NCBI GenBank assembly: GCA_035048485.1
Contig: CM068583.1
Coordinates: 48,489,790-48,553,789 of the forward strand
DNA from: Pteria penguin
Lineage: Eukaryota > Mollusca > Bivalvia > Pterioida > Pteriidae
DNA length: 64,000 bases
Direction: 5' to 3'
Shown: piece after piece, positions 36,603 to 50,900 of the stretch
How positions within the stretch are numbered: position 1 is the stretch's first letter
Layout of the letters: each line of letters opens with the position of its first letter
The notes under the pieces: generated by a model
Seen by the model: the letters and a program-made list of their open reading frames with translations, nothing else
Database searches by the model: none
Told to the model about the DNA's origin: nothing
Translations under genes and position numbers: made by a program

Positions 36603-39600
36603 TTTCTAATCCAATAGTTGAAGATGTATTATTTGTATTTATTTCTAATCCCATATTTAATACTGATGCAAAAGTGAAATGCAAATTGTTGATGATCAGT
36701 ATTGATAATAATAAGACAGATATACAAAAAGTCAATATCCAGAAGGAATTCAACCTTTTGTACTTTAAAATATTGATATTGCCCTACGCATATATTACAT
36801 AATGTAATCCCTACAAAATACTTGAAATAAAGGAACGCCGAGGACGATGCTTTGACTATTTCTTTAATGTTTCACAAATATTGTGTAAATTCGCTCGTGA
36901 TCGCTGAGTGACGATGGAGAAATATTTGTAATCCTGTCAATATGGGGGAGGGGAAGTAAATGTAAATTCATGAAGAGTTTTAAGCTACATTTTCACCAAC
37001 TATTCTAAATCCAAAATCTGAATCGCTGTAGATCTAGAATTTAAGTGTACACACATATGATGAATAATGTGTAACATATTACTGCTGTGTATGATGTGAG
37101 AAACTAATCACTTATTTTTGCTAAAACTATGTTTGTACGTTACTATAAAATTGTACATTAGTATTTAATGTGAGGTACTTACACGTACATATATCGGCAA
37201 CATACGCTGATATTCCAGGAAATAATTCAACCCTATGCGACATATTTCTCAACCAGAGTACATGGTTTCTTTTCATTGTGTATACAAATTAAATAGTCTC
37301 TTGTTGTCTTCATGTGATATATTCTTGTCATATTTTCAAACTATATATTGCTTAAACTGCATGTGTATATTGAAATACATTTATAATCTCTTATGAAGAG
37401 GAAATAAAGACTAAATAAATCCAAAGCAGAGAAGAACTTTCAAATCTCAGATACTGGAGTCATGTTTATGTAATTACATAAAAAGTCGATTCAAGTCAAT
37501 ACATTTTTGATGTAACAAATATTGCTGGAAGTTTTCTTCACTATTTAACCCCCAGGTTACATAAAGGCAGTATGGTGCTTGCCTGATAAAGCATGAACAT
37601 TATCTTGAAGGTTTTCTATGAAAGTTAACTTATATGGCACAGGCTGTCCCATTTCGTGTAGCATTATGTTCTAGTTTGAATATGTAAAATGCATGGAAAT
37701 TAAAACCTGAAAAAAATATTGTTCCTACTTTATTTGTATGTGTAAAAAATACACATTTCTTTTCTCACAAAAACTTCTTTAGCACAATGTAGGAACTGGC
37801 TGTATATGTCTCGATTTCTAAAAAAAAAAAAACTAATCCGCCCGAATCAGGGATGAAATAAAGTAGTCATGCCACGGAGAACGATGCCGTACTCGGCATA
37901 CCTAATGGCGCCACAATGTGCCTGACATCTGTGGAATGTAACACAACAACATAATATTTTATATTTTAGTATCAAGAAAGCGCACCGGTAGGGAGGTTTT
38001 GAGAGAAAGTGAGAGTAAGTATTTGTAAAAATTAAGACCTTAGTTCAGATTGTGTCCGATCATGACTTCCCGGATGCTCTGGGAGGTATATCATGAACAC
38101 ACTCATCACTTAAAAATGTCGAAAGACGGACCACATAAAAGCCTCCTATGTCAACTAAGACCCACATCAAGGATGGATTAATTACAATAGTAATTGAAAT
38201 TACGGCAAAATCACCAAGACACTTTCATAATGTACTCGTCTTTTATTGTGTTCATTGTGCGATGAAAATGATCTCACGTGATTGAATATATCCAATGGAC
38301 AGGTTTTATTTTGAAATGACAATATTGTATGTATCTGACACATTTATTATTCATTTAGTTATATAAATATTTCTATCCGATGATACAAAAACAGAATTAA
38401 GTTAGGAGAGATTCAACAACGGTTTATTGGGGCTATTTAGAAATTGAGAAAATATTTAAAACAGTTTTAATTATCACCTACCGGGTGTGTTTATGGTCAA
38501 TTTCACTATATAAATAAATGAAAACTGATATGATTCGAGTGAAAATCGGATCAAAGATTTTATGGTGCGCTCACGCGTAATCTAATTCAATTACAAAAGA
38601 GGTAGATAGATTTCCATATTGGTGTAGCACGCTTTAATTTGTTGATTGTTTGTGATTGTCATTGTAACACAATGGCTACGCCACAGGCGAGCTACGGTCG
38701 TGAGAAACCCATGTCCTCTATAATTTCCGTACTTTCTTCTTCATATAGTCAAATTATCTTTATCAGTGTCATTCCTCCCCCGGGATCCAGCTTTATTATG
38801 CACAATTACATTCTCTTCTGGTACTCGCAGTTACTTGTTACAGTATGTTATATATGACAAGACATTTTCTCGAAATTACTATATTTACAGGAGAGCATAA
38901 TGAAATTGAAGTAATTTACACTTCCCAATAATTATATATGAAAACTGTTTTGGATTTTGTCAACATTATATAGACGAATCTGAATTACCCTTAATGTTTT
39001 CCATGTAATCATTAACAACACAACAAACAAAAGGTAAGGTGATTGAATATAGTCAATGTCCGCCTTGCTGAAAAGTAAGAAGATAGAAAAACAAATGTAT
39101 ATACGGTGTCTAATACAAATCCCGTGGTATATTTTCAAGAAGAACCAGTGATCAAATTTTTATGAAAAACACACAAACACACACACATACACAGCAAGCA
39201 AAGATACATTTTTTAATTAAATGGACGGAATACCAAGTATCTAGCCATAGAAAAATCTTTTTAGTCGCTAAATTAAACTATACTCAATATTGCGCAAATT
39301 ATTGATACAAGTAAAATTTACAATATCATATCTTTTACACACCAATTTCATCATAGTAGGTGAACAAATCTGATCAATTTCACGTCGCTGATACTCACTT
39401 TGATAACTCACTTTTTATATCTAATGATAAAAATGAAAATGAAAACTCTGTTTTATTTTTTTGTTTTCAATTATGATGTTTGTTAAGTAGAGTTTTATAT
39501 ATGTTGCTTTCAACATTTTTGTCATGACATGGTAACATGAGGTAATCATCCACTTAAACATGGTGTTACAATCCGGGAATTGAATTAAGATAAAGGAGAC

Positions 39601-40820
39601 GATATTTTTGAATATTAAAATGAGCAAATATTTTCCAAAAACTTTTTGTAGTTTAATTAATGTATAATGTACTGATTTGATGATACAAGAAAACTGAATT
39701 TATTTGAATTCAGTCAAACTTGCTTGATAGGTACTACATGGAATTTCTAACACGTATGTATGTACATGTATGTAGATCCTTCTGTATACAGTAAGCAAAA
39801 TAACATTCTCTCACGTGTATTCCTATGTACCTTTCTGCTTTGCGCGAATAGATATTTCCTAAAGTAGACTTCCAAATTATTTTTAATACGACATTCGACC
39901 CTTCTATGGCTAGTCTTCAAATCATGTTGTGTAATTATGTCATCAGATCTAAAGAAAGAACCCAAACGTAACACTCTTGACGAAAATTTCTCAAATTCCA
40001 AAAACTTCCTCATCTTCTCTAATGACAGATCCTAATTCAGAACATCAATTAGACGTGAAAAAAGGACATGTTTATTTCGAAAACAACTCATTTCAATTTA
40101 TACAAAGATTAAAAGGATTTACCGAAATTCGAGGGAGATGACGAGGTAAGATTTCAGAACAGGTGAGAAATATCAACAATGTGTGATGTTTTCATAGAAC
40201 AGAAGAAATTTACAGTGTTACTAAGCGAGTTGACGATCCATTTAACATCTATGCTAAATAGTAAAGTGATTATTTCCGAGTAATAGTTAGGGGCATACGG
40301 ACGGAATTAACTACAAAATAAACCACTATTTTCACACCTTGATGGTGTTTCACGTACGTATACATCAGGGATATTGATATAAAAATGCCCCAAGACACCA
40401 ATCTATTTATAAGTGGCTATCCTTTCTAACCAATTTACAAAAACGTGCCTTGTCTTAAAATCATGTTGTAGATCAGCTAAAAAATGAAAAAGGTTTACTT
40501 TTATCTTTACCTTTCATTATGATTTGGAAATGTTTGCAATCAAGAGTGTCGGATTGGGTCGTTCCAATGCATTTTCCGGTGTGATTTTAACAAAATTTCT
40601 TCTGCAATGGTCGATTTTTCTTTATCTATATATACACATATTGTACAATTTAATTTGGAACTGACGTATTTTAAAACCAGTTTTTTAATTACGAACTTCT
40701 TCCTTTCCCATTCCTATCGTAATTTTATATTTCATGAATGCTTTGATATAAATATTTCAAGATTACAACATTACGCGTGTTTTTGGTGTGATCTACATGG
40801 AGTAATCATGAGAAAGGTTA
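36601..40820. other. Intergenic DNA, no feature seen
   Basis: AT-rich sequence with ORFs under 90 codons lacking recognisable domains on either strand. A short CA-run occurs near 39170-39190. Confidence 0.45.
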
Positions 40821-40825
40821 CTGTT

Positions 40826-41260
40826 GTTGTTGTTGTTGCTGCTGTTATATATATATACAATGTATATACTGTTGTTTGTGTCGTCGTCGTCGTTGTTGTA
40901 ATAGTTTACATTATGATAGATTTTATACTAGGTCGAATGCAAAGTAAATCTTTATCTATTGAAAAAGCCCCAATTCCACTGTAATGTGAGGTTCTCTTAC
41001 CTAATAGTGTTTTCAGTAAAGTCAGGAAGGGGTTTATATATATAGTTTAAATAGCTATTCCAAGAAATACAATACATTTTACGCTGTCACAGTTTACTGC
41101 TCCATGTTGATTTTGGAATTTTTTTTAATTTTTATTTTTATTTCATTTTTTTTTTTATTTTATTTTGGGGTTTTTTGGTGGGCTGTTTTGTTGTTGTTGT
41201 TGCTGTTGTTTCTGTCGTCTTTGTAGTAGTAGTAGCAGTAGTAGCAGTAGTGGATTACAG
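40826..41260. repeat. GTT/GTC, T-rich and TAG trinucleotide tracts
   Basis: (GTT)n at about 40826-40845, GTCGTC at about 40880, (GTT)n at about 41188-41210 and (TAG)n at about 41224-41250. They produce poly-Val and poly-Gln/Leu ORF artefacts. Confidence 0.85.
40965..41090 (+). repeat. Direct repeat, first copy
   Basis: Contains CCACTGTAATGTGAGGTTCTC and GTGTTTTCAGTAAAGTCAGG, repeated at about 41778-41885 with scattered substitutions. The two copies are about 0.8 kb apart, with trinucleotide tracts between them. Confidence 0.85.
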
Positions 41261-41536
41261 ATTTTAAATCGGGTCGAATTTAAGATAAATTGTAACTTTA
41301 ATGATATTGCTTGACATATGTACAAACATTTGTTATATTCAGAACAACCCATCTAATAAGCACACATTAATCACTCTCCGAACATTATCATGGTGAAAAT
41401 AATAAAAAAAAAAACATTGCATAGGTAACAGATTAATGAAAAAACTGAAAAATTCTGTGATAATCTGTGAAATAAGGAATACAAAGATTTAATAAAAAGA
41501 AACAAATCATAAAAAAATAAAAATAAAATACATGTA

Positions 41537-41557
41537 ATAATAATAATAATAATAATT

Positions 41558-41653
<96 letters not shown>
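41537..41653. repeat. (AAT)n-(ATC)n-(ATT)n microsatellite
   Basis: Three adjoining trinucleotide phases give Asn/Asp/Tyr-run ORFs on the minus strand. Confidence 0.97.
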
Positions 41654-41777
41654 GAAGCTATACTTGATAATTTTTATTCTCCCCTCGCATTTACTCCCAT
41701 TTGTGATCACTATTTGTACTACTGTGCCTATTGCTCTGCTGTTTAGTTTTTCACATTTTTATCTTCATTTATTGAAG

Positions 41778-41885
41778 AACCCCAAATCCACTGTAATGTG
41801 AAGTTCTCTAACTTAAAAGTGTTTTCAGTAAAGTCAGGAAGGGATATATTGAGTTTAAGTGGTTATTCTAAGAAATGCAATGGGG
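41778..41885 (+). repeat. Direct repeat, second copy
   Basis: Partner of 40965-41090; shares CACTGTAATGTGAAGTTCTC and TTTTCAGTAAAGTCAGGAAG. Confidence 0.85.
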
Positions 41886-41889
41886 GTTT

Positions 41890-43665
41890 TTTTGTGTGGG
41901 ATTTTTTTTTGTACTTTTGGGGGTTGTTCTGTTTTGTTTTACTTTTTTGTTTTTTGTTACCGATTTTTAAAATTAAACTCTTTGGGTGCATGTCAAGCAG
42001 CAGAATGCTCATGTGCCATATTTTTCTTTCCTAGAAATTATATTATGGTGGAATGTCAAGGGAGCCTCCGTTGCTTATCACAAATATCGCTGGCGTATCT
42101 CTCATCTTCAAAGTCAAGAGCAAATCCTTAAGCCCAGATTCACAGGGTTAATCCTGCAGTGAAACTTTTGAAACCTTTTGCAGGGTGTTCCGAGTACGAT
42201 TCCTGAAACAACCAAATATATATGTACGAGAAAGACATATAAAAAAGAGGCCAGTTTGTATGAATAGGGCACAGCGTGTTCCTCGCAAACATACTGTATG
42301 TCGAAACTCACTGCTCCACAGATTCTGATAACAATCTTATCATACATTGTAAATAGACTTTTTATTTGGCTATTTGTTACTGGAGTGGGTTGTAGCCATC
42401 GAAGATGTAAGTACGCATGTAGTCAGATGGTTATTTGTAGACACACTTTAATATCTCGTAGTATTCACATTTTACTAGCAGGTAAGTTCCCTGGGTAACA
42501 CAAAATATACATCTTGTTTTTATAGCGTAGGTGATGTAATTAGAAGATTAAAAATAATTATAGTGATAATAAAATTAACCTTGATGAATTATTGTGTAAC
42601 ATCAATCATAGAGATAAATTATGTGGGGAAAACACGTGTACGAAAAATAAAATGGAGACTAAAAAGTCATTGGAATATCCTGTAACCGGTCACTGTTAAG
42701 AACACCATCATCAATGTTTACAGTTTAATTTCCCAAGGTGTTTATTGATTAAGATTTGCTAAATCATTTAGGTAACTTAGCACATATACTCTGGATCATT
42801 AATCTGAACATAGGTAGCCAAAGGTCTACCCCAAAACCTACAATAAATTAAACGTCTTCTCAATGAATGAGCATGTTATATTGTTAAAGATTTTAACTGA
42901 TCTATAAAGTGAATTGTGTTTCCTCCGAGGGAACCATCTAATTGATATGTAACAAAAAACATGCTATTTATTGTAGCTTCTACTGATGAAAAAACAAACG
43001 TGCTAAAATTCAAATTAAACTTGAAATCGATAAAGCGTATATGATGGTAGATTTAAGAGCATTTACACCGAGTTAAAGGACCATTCTGTGTGTACATTAT
43101 TTCTCATAAAAGGGACTTCAAGGGGTGCAATCCTAGCCATACAAAGTCAGACCGCCCAAATTATATGAACATAAAAACGAAATGACCCTTGATTTGGTAA
43201 CACGCTTTTTAAGAAGTCAACTATCAAATGTATAACTGAACCATAATGAATAGTCTAAACAGTTTACAACCAAGATGTAGACAAACTTCTGAGAGTATCA
43301 AATTAAAATATTCAACGATCTGAATTAAACTAACGGTACTATGAAATGAACGTGCGATGTTTTTTCTTTGACATTTCCAGAGTATTCGTTACCTTTCTTA
43401 GTAAGAGGGGATTAGCTAATCCCACGTCACATTATGTATAACGTTTTCTCTTGTGATAAGAAGTACTGTTAAAAATTTTAGTTTAAGACATTGGAAATAA
43501 TGAAGCATTATCAGTAGATTCTCTCTAAAATAGAAGTAAAGACCTAGTTAATCAGTTCTCATAATAGTTAAAACTTTCGACATTTTCCAATTATTTCGAT
43601 GATTCCTCTTTCAAATTAAAGCAAGTATATTAGCAATGTACAACACATAAGTGTCATTACAATCT
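41890..43665. other. Intergenic DNA, no feature seen
   Basis: Overlapping short ORFs on both strands at 41.8-42.5 kb have no protein-like pattern. Confidence 0.45.
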
Positions 43666-43669
43666 CAAT

Positions 43670-44235
43670 ACAAAGTCACGGTAACCAAGACACCATCATA
43701 CTACAGCAAAGACTTTAACAAGGCGGTCGAGACACCATAACAGTACTGCAATGAGACTTCTACAAGAAATTCCTATATAGTCACGGCGGTCAAGACACCA
43801 CTACAGTACAGCAAAGAAAGACACCACTACAGTACAGCAAAGAGACTTCTATAGGCAACTCCTGAATAGTTCCTATACAGTTATGGCGGTCAAGGCACCA
43901 CTACAATACAGCAAAGAGACTTCTATAAGCAAATCCTTTATAGTTACGGCGGTCAAGACACCACATCAGTACAGTAAAGAGACTTCTATAGGCAACTCCT
44001 GAATAGTCCCTGCGGTCAAGACATAACTACAGTGCAGGAAATAGACTTCTATAAGCAACTCCGCCGTGACTATAAGGAGTCGCATATAGAAGTCTCTTTA
44101 CTGTACTGCTGTGGTGTCTTGATTGCCGTAAGTAATTTGGAGTTGCTTATATATGTCTCTTTGTTGTACTGTAGTGATGTATTGACCGCCGTTACTATAT
44201 ATGAGTTACCTATAGAAGTCTCTTTACTGTACTTC
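43670..44235. repeat. Tandem repeat that switches to inverted orientation
   Basis: Forward units (about 43670-44063) carry GGCGGTCAAGACACCACTAC, AGTACAGCAAAGAGACTTC and TATAGGCAACTCCT. From about 44064 to 44235 the same unit runs in reverse complement (AGAAGTCTCTTTACTGTACT, GTGGTGTCTTGATTGCCG). The switch point near ACTCCGCCGTGACTATAAGG makes a large fold-back. Confidence 0.92.
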
Positions 44236-44329
44236 CAATAATTCGAGTTTGTACGGGCCGAAACGAAGGTCTGAAATTGTGGAAATCAAGCACATTTCCG
44301 CTCATTGGTTATAAGTGTTGAGTCGTACG

Positions 44330-44534
44330 AGGTAGTGTTTACATATTTCAAATGCGTATTCCTTGTGACAACGACCTTTCCGTCAATATAATAATTTTTT
44401 TACTTTATCATACTGACCCTGACCTTGGATCTACATTTCAAAATGAACATTTAACATTTGTTATTTAACTTTAGAATCGTAAGAGGTTGGTCTTCCATAT
44501 TTACATGCGTTTTTCTATTGTTGGTTTGTTATTA

Positions 44535-44628
<94 letters not shown>

Positions 44629-44710
44629 ATATAGGACATTGCAAAATTTGCCTTATTTGGATTTTGTTGCCGCCGGGAGAATTCGTGTTTTACAAACACA
44701 TCTTGTTTTT
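44330..44710 (+). repeat. Dispersed repeat of the 608-935 family, interrupted by (AT)n
   Basis: It shares TTCAAATGCGTATTCCTTG, TGACCCTGACCTTGGA and the end TTTTGTTGCCGCCGGGAGAA...CAAACACATCTTG. An AT tract of about 95 bp (44538-44630) with GATATA units lies inside. Confidence 0.7.
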
Positions 44711-44759
44711 CTTAAGTATATTCTCATGGCGCCGGACCCCGGTGTTGTCAGTATTGGAA

Positions 44760-44815
44760 GAAGAAGAAGGAGAAGATCGTCGTCGTCGTCGTCATCATCA
44801 TCATCATCATCACCT
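44760..44815. repeat. GAA/GTC/ATC trinucleotide tract
   Basis: AGAAGAAGAAGG runs into (GTC)n then (ATC)n, about 100 bp upstream of the SWIB-gene start. Both strands give run-type ORFs (Arg-Ser, Asp-Leu). Confidence 0.9.
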
Positions 44816-44912
44816 TCCAGTTTTCCTAAAATTATGATATTATACGCCGGGTTCGGTCGACGGTAAAAACAATATCCATCGATCACCTGGCCGCAGCAAA
44901 GTGTGTAAAGAA

Positions 44913-47900
44913 ATGGCTAGTATAACAGATAGCGAATTGAAGCGCAGTATCAAAGGTATGATTTGTCACCCTTTAGTATATAAATATCATATTTTGCACA
45001 TGGCTTCAGAGAAAGTAGTTGGTAAATGTGCTCGAGTAGACTCTGACCATCGTTGCCATTCTTGTGTTACCTGCCATATGGCACTGGTAAATACAACGCA
45101 TTATATAAAATATTTTATCAAAGTTTCCTATAAGGGGACACTTATATATAATTTTATCATAACTTTTTATCTCTGGTAGTTATACCCCCCCCCCCCCCTT
45201 TCCACAAACGAAATTTGGGCGATATATTTTGAAATTTTATTTTGATGTCGGACGGGTCACATGACCTAATTTGCATCATATTTGTTGGGGGATAAGTCTT
45301 GGGATTAATCATCGCTGTCTATGAAGAATCCGATATTTTGAAATCTTATTTTTGCAAAGTGCAGTCATATAAAATTCGAAGAAGGAAAGAGAGTCAATCA
45401 TCGTGAGATTCGTCAATGAATTTCAAAAGTTTTAAGACTCATTTAGCTCTTGTGCTCAAAATATAGTTCATCAAAGTTGCATTACGGTCTATGATAAACA
45501 CCGAGTTTATCCCCCAGGTCATCCTCGGAATGTTTCGGGGATTATCTTTATTTAGATCTTAGTGTGATGTCACGGCAACTTCGAGAATAATGTTCTCCCT
45601 GTCCCTTCATCTGTCTGTCCATCTGTCTGGTTAAGAATTTTAACAAACAAATTTCCCCGAATGTACAAGTGGGACATTCATTACACTTATACCAGTTCTT
45701 GATTGATTAATTGATTTTTGTTTAGTGTCACACCACGAATATTCACGTAGATGGTGACGGCATCTGCCTGATGTGGGGCATACAAATTTACCTTTGCAAC
45801 GGACCCACCTGAAGCAGTGAGGGATCTCCACAACAGGGGGCCTTTGTTTTTAATGTCTCATCCGAAAGACAGAACACCGGCATGACCAGAGCGGGACTCG
45901 AACCCCGGCCTCCCAAATAGGAATCCAAGGCGATACCACTAGGCCATGCCGGCTTTGTACCAGTTCTCCCCACTTTTCCAACATATCTAGTACTCGCAGC
46001 TTACGCTTTGAGGAAATCCTGTATGCAGCCCCATGTTTTGATAATCTGACATTGTCCTGTCACGTGTCTAACATATTTTTAGTTTTCGCACCCATGCTTG
46101 CAAGCTATGGGCGCAGTTATTATTTAAGTCATTATGTCCAGTTTTAGTGACTACGGTATCAATTCTCCCATCTATAAAAAAGACAGGTTTATACATTAAA
46201 ACAAAGTTTAGGGGGTATGTAGGAATCACCCTGTCCGACTGTGTGTCCATCTGTCTGGTTAAGAAGTTTAACACAGTAAGTTTCTCAAAATGTACAAGTG
46301 GGACATCCGTTACACTTACACCAGTGATGTACATGTATCTTGGGATGAATTATTGCATGTATCATCTTTGTTGCCGCAAGGGGTAGTTGTCCGTTTAGAA
46401 TAACCAAAATGAATGTTGTAGGAAAAAGGAATTATTTTTCCACCAAGAAATCTGAAATGTTTCTTACGAAAGCCTCAAGTCATAAACTCTTTCAGTAGGA
46501 CAACTTTTCACATAAGAATGTTATTTAATCGTATACACAGATTTTTCTCCTGCTGGATGAATTTTCGTAGTTTCTTGTTATTTTACAATTATTACTGTGT
46601 TTCCTGGAAAAAGTAGCAGTATAATTTCTCTCTCTCTCTCCAATGCACATGCATTACTGATAAAGTAGTGTACGAAATTAAATAAAAAAAAAAAGAGAGG
46701 GAAAAAAATTAGCAATGTTGACACATACACAGGAATAGAATTTTGGTAAATTTTCAAAATTTCAACGCAAGACATATACTGAGAAAATGATGACTGCTCC
46801 ATGCAGGAAATTCCATTTAGACTCTCTGTGCAGGCAGTAGCATAAATTGTTCAATAGCCATTTGGCTAATGCAATAACAAAATAATTAGCCAAATGTGGA
46901 AGTACTTAGAATTTTTGAAAATTTAATACTGAAAAAATAACTGAATTTAATATTGAAAAAATAACTGATAACACAATTGACAATAAAATTCATAATTTTT
47001 TTGGTTGAACCATTCAAACTCCGTAAACCAAGTTGATTTGTTACGTTAGTTAGCATTTTTCTTTTTCTTAATCAGTGGTTCATCTTGCTTATCTGTTGTC
47101 ACAGGGTTCAGGTATCGATGTTTGTTGACACGCTTATTACCTCATAATTAGGTAGTAAGATGCGTGTCAACAAACATCGATTTCTGAAACCTATCTGTTG
47201 TCACAGATTCAAATGATGGGGTGCCACTTGGCAATTGTAAAAACCCTTGAAATGATGTCAAGAAACTTTGTTCAACCATTTTCACTGTTCAGAATGTTTA
47301 GAGATGGTTTACATCGCGATCACTTTGAAGTTTCATAAAGTTTATATCAATAGTAACTAAATTAGGACTGGGTCCTACTATTATATGAAAACCCGGGCAA
47401 AAAGTAACATGTCGGGTCTTGGGCCGCTTATATCATGTAAAATATGAAGATCGTCTATTGTAGATTTTTTTATGTACAAATTTACCTGCAATTGTATTTC
47501 AATATAATACTTAAAAAAAACTTGTTGTGAAGAAACTGGCGATATTGTTTTATCCTAATCAGTAAATCTCAACCTATTGACGACTGAGAACATTAAAGTG
47601 ATAGTTTAGGGCTCACTGTAGACTTACATTTCTGTCAAGTCTTGGTTTGAATTCTGGCTGAAGAGTGAAGACAAGTGGGAAAGTACACTAGTAAGTCTGT
47701 TAAAGATTTGTGTGGTTTTCCCCACCACTAAATTAAGAGTAGCTTTTATAGAACTTAATCCATGTACACATCTATATCTTGATAAGAGCATTTAAACCAT
47801 ACCACAATTTATGACCTTGACCTTTCCTTTTACCTTGACTTCATATATTCTGATTTTATGTTTAATGAATAGTTCATTTTCTTGAATACTTTGAAAGACT

Positions 47901-50900
47901 ACTTTACACAATTTCATACACAGATACACCTTGACAATGAACATTTCAAACTCACCACCTTTATTAAGTATGTATTGTATGTAAATCGATTTAATGATTT
48001 CAGAAATACTAGAAAATGCCGATCTTTCAACACTTTCAGCGAAAAAAGTGCGGCTTAAATTAGAAATGAAATTTGACATTGATTTCACTGATAGGTAAGT
48101 GACATAAATCTACTATTATTTTTATTATTGATCTGGGGGCATATTGTTTTTGTTCTGTTTGGACTAAGAAATGTTACCAAGGTGGGCCATTTTTATTACA
48201 ATAAAATTCTGATTCACTCAGGCGCTATATAATAAATGATTGGTAAGAACTAAACACCAAACAACCATGATGCGATGGATTGGCACAGTTGCGGAAAATA
48301 GAGTTTGAGCAAGTCATGGAAATTTGGACTAGTACTTCAATAAACTATATACATGAACCAGTTTGTTATTTTTGCTGGCATGTCGGACACTAACAAGAAC
48401 ACAATGACATCTTTTACTAGTGATGGACCATCGCTAATGATTGGAAAGAAGAATGGTGTAGTTGCCCTCCGTAAGAAAGACAATCGAAAGGTCATTGCTC
48501 TTTATTGCATGATTCATCGCATGGCAGTTTCCAAAGTTCTCAGTTCTGTTGATATGATTACCAACACAGATAAAATTCTTACTGGCCTGTTCAAATGAAA
48601 CCATTATAGAACTGTAAGGTCTAGAGAATGCAGTAACATATTGAAAAGACAAGGTTATCAGAGAAGGAAAAGGAATCTCTCCTGCAAGCTTTTTCAAGAT
48701 GATGAAACATACCAGAAGCCATTCTTCATTCATTTCCTGTGTGATGTATGCACATGACATTAGAGATGGATGATATTGACCTTTTTGAACATAGAGAAAC
48801 AAATGGAAAATTCAGACACCATAAATTATTTGTTAATATTGAACCTTAGCAAAATAGATGAAGGGAGTTCAGTATATCATTGAGATGTAGCTATTTTATC
48901 TTTAGCTATCCATTTGATTTCAATGAAGATATGACTCTTCAAGAGTAGACTGATTTGAAAGAATTCTTCCATAGTTAACTCCACATGTGTTCACTGTCCT
49001 ACCTACTAGAGATCTTAACAAAGTGCAAACCCTCCATGAAAACAAATTCCCAAGTAGTGAGACTACTGACAGTTGTAGAGCCCCTTTATCATTTCCACTT
49101 CAGCTGTAGAATGAGAATTTTCAAGAGTAAAAGAAAGGAAAGAAGACATGAGTTGTATGAAAAGGTTGCCATTGGTATGCAAATAATGAAAAAGATCTCA
49201 CAAAAATATTGCATTGTATTGCTGCAGTTGAGATACTGACTTTGTTGGTCAGTAGAAATGACAGTTGTCACTGAAATGGTGTAGGTTACCAGTTACAGGC
49301 TTACCTCCAGATTACCAGAAAAAGAATCTTCCATTTTAGAGGATAACACTCAGTCTGGTACTCAGATTGAGAGGTCTTAAAAGAAAATGAACATGAATAT
49401 AATTATGGAATAAATATAGATTTCCAAAATATTGAGTGATGTGAATTTGAGCAATCCATGCTCTGCCAAATACACATGTATAATATAGAAATTGCTATAT
49501 GATATTTGAATGAGGAATGTCAGGGTCTTTTTGTAAAAAAAAAGTGTATGTGTATGTTTCATTGTATTAAGATGGTACATGCATGTATATTGCACTGTAT
49601 GAACTTCAGTCTGGCGATGGAAAAACTGTCTCATTTGTGTCAGCCTATCCCAGTTTTATTGTTTATAGTGGATTGAGATAGCCCAGATGATATCCTATAG
49701 ATGAAGCAGATTTCACACACTGATATTGAATTTTCTCCTCAAACTTTTGATATGGCATATAAAAGCAAACATTTAAGATAATTAGAAAAGAGGCATTGAT
49801 TAATCTTCAATATAAACTTGTATATATTTAGATCAAAATTTGTCATCACATTTGCTTGATGATAGCTTCTCATTGATTTCACATCAAAGTAAGTTGCATT
49901 AATGGGACTGATTTACATGTATATTTTTATGTTTGATTATTTAATCAGTGTTGTAAAAGTTGTTCTTATTTTGTTGAAATGGTTTGCCAGTGTTAAGTAT
50001 CTTTAGATAATTTTTTACTTGTATATGATTGCAGAAGTGTCAACATTAGAATGATTGTTGACGTTTAATTTTGACTTTTTAAAATTATAAGTACCGGTAA
50101 TTTTAATGGTTTACTTCTTTTTTATCTATTTATACATCAGTAATTTATGTTCATGATCAAGCAAGTATACACATATTCACAGATTTACAGTATTACAAGA
50201 CTTCATATAAGGCTAGCTCATGTAAAAGTCTAGGGTGGGATTGATTTTGGGGTGAAAAAGTCACTTCTAAAAAATTATTGTCACTCAAAATAGACATTTA
50301 TTTTTCACTGCATTTTATTTGCCAGATAATGACTTGAGTTAAGAGTGATTGATTTCTTTCAAACTTCATATAAGGCTAGCTTATGTAATTGGAATGGACT
50401 ATAGTATTTGTCTTTGTCAATCTGTTGGTCTGTATGTCTGTCCATCTATCCGGATGGTTTACAGACAATAACTTTAATGAGGAATGACCAGTTTGCTTCA
50501 AACTTCATACAGTGTTAGCTTATATAAAGATCTAATGTGGGCTGGATTTTGAGGTGAAAAGGTCATTTCTAAAAATCACTGTAACTAAAACTAGACATTT
50601 ATTGCTGCATTTCATTTGCCAGATATTAACTTGAGTTAAGGGTGATTGATTTCTTTTAAACTTCATATAAGACTAGCTTATGTAAAAGTGTAGGATGAGA
50701 TTGATTTTTGGGTCAAAAGGTAAATTCTAAGGATCACTGTTACTAAAAATAGACGTTTATCTCTGCATTTCAGTTGCCAGATAATAACTTGAGTTAAGAA
50801 TAATTGATTTCTTTTAAACTTCATACAATACAAGATTATGTATAGGTCTAGGGTGGGATAGATTTTGGAGTCAAAAGGTCAACTTTAAGGGTCAGTGTTA

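Noticed and set aside
41507..41710. Asn/Asp/Tyr-run ORF and neighbouring Met/Ile-run ORF
   Set aside because: They are translations of (AAT)n/(ATC)n/(ATT)n microsatellites.
44639..44886. Opposite-strand ORFs with Arg-Ser or Asp-Leu runs upstream of the SWIB gene
   Set aside because: They come from a trinucleotide tract plus the end of a dispersed repeat; no protein-like flanks.
48434..48802. 122-codon minus-strand ORF
   Set aside because: It is the antisense shadow of the hAT-like transposase fragment.
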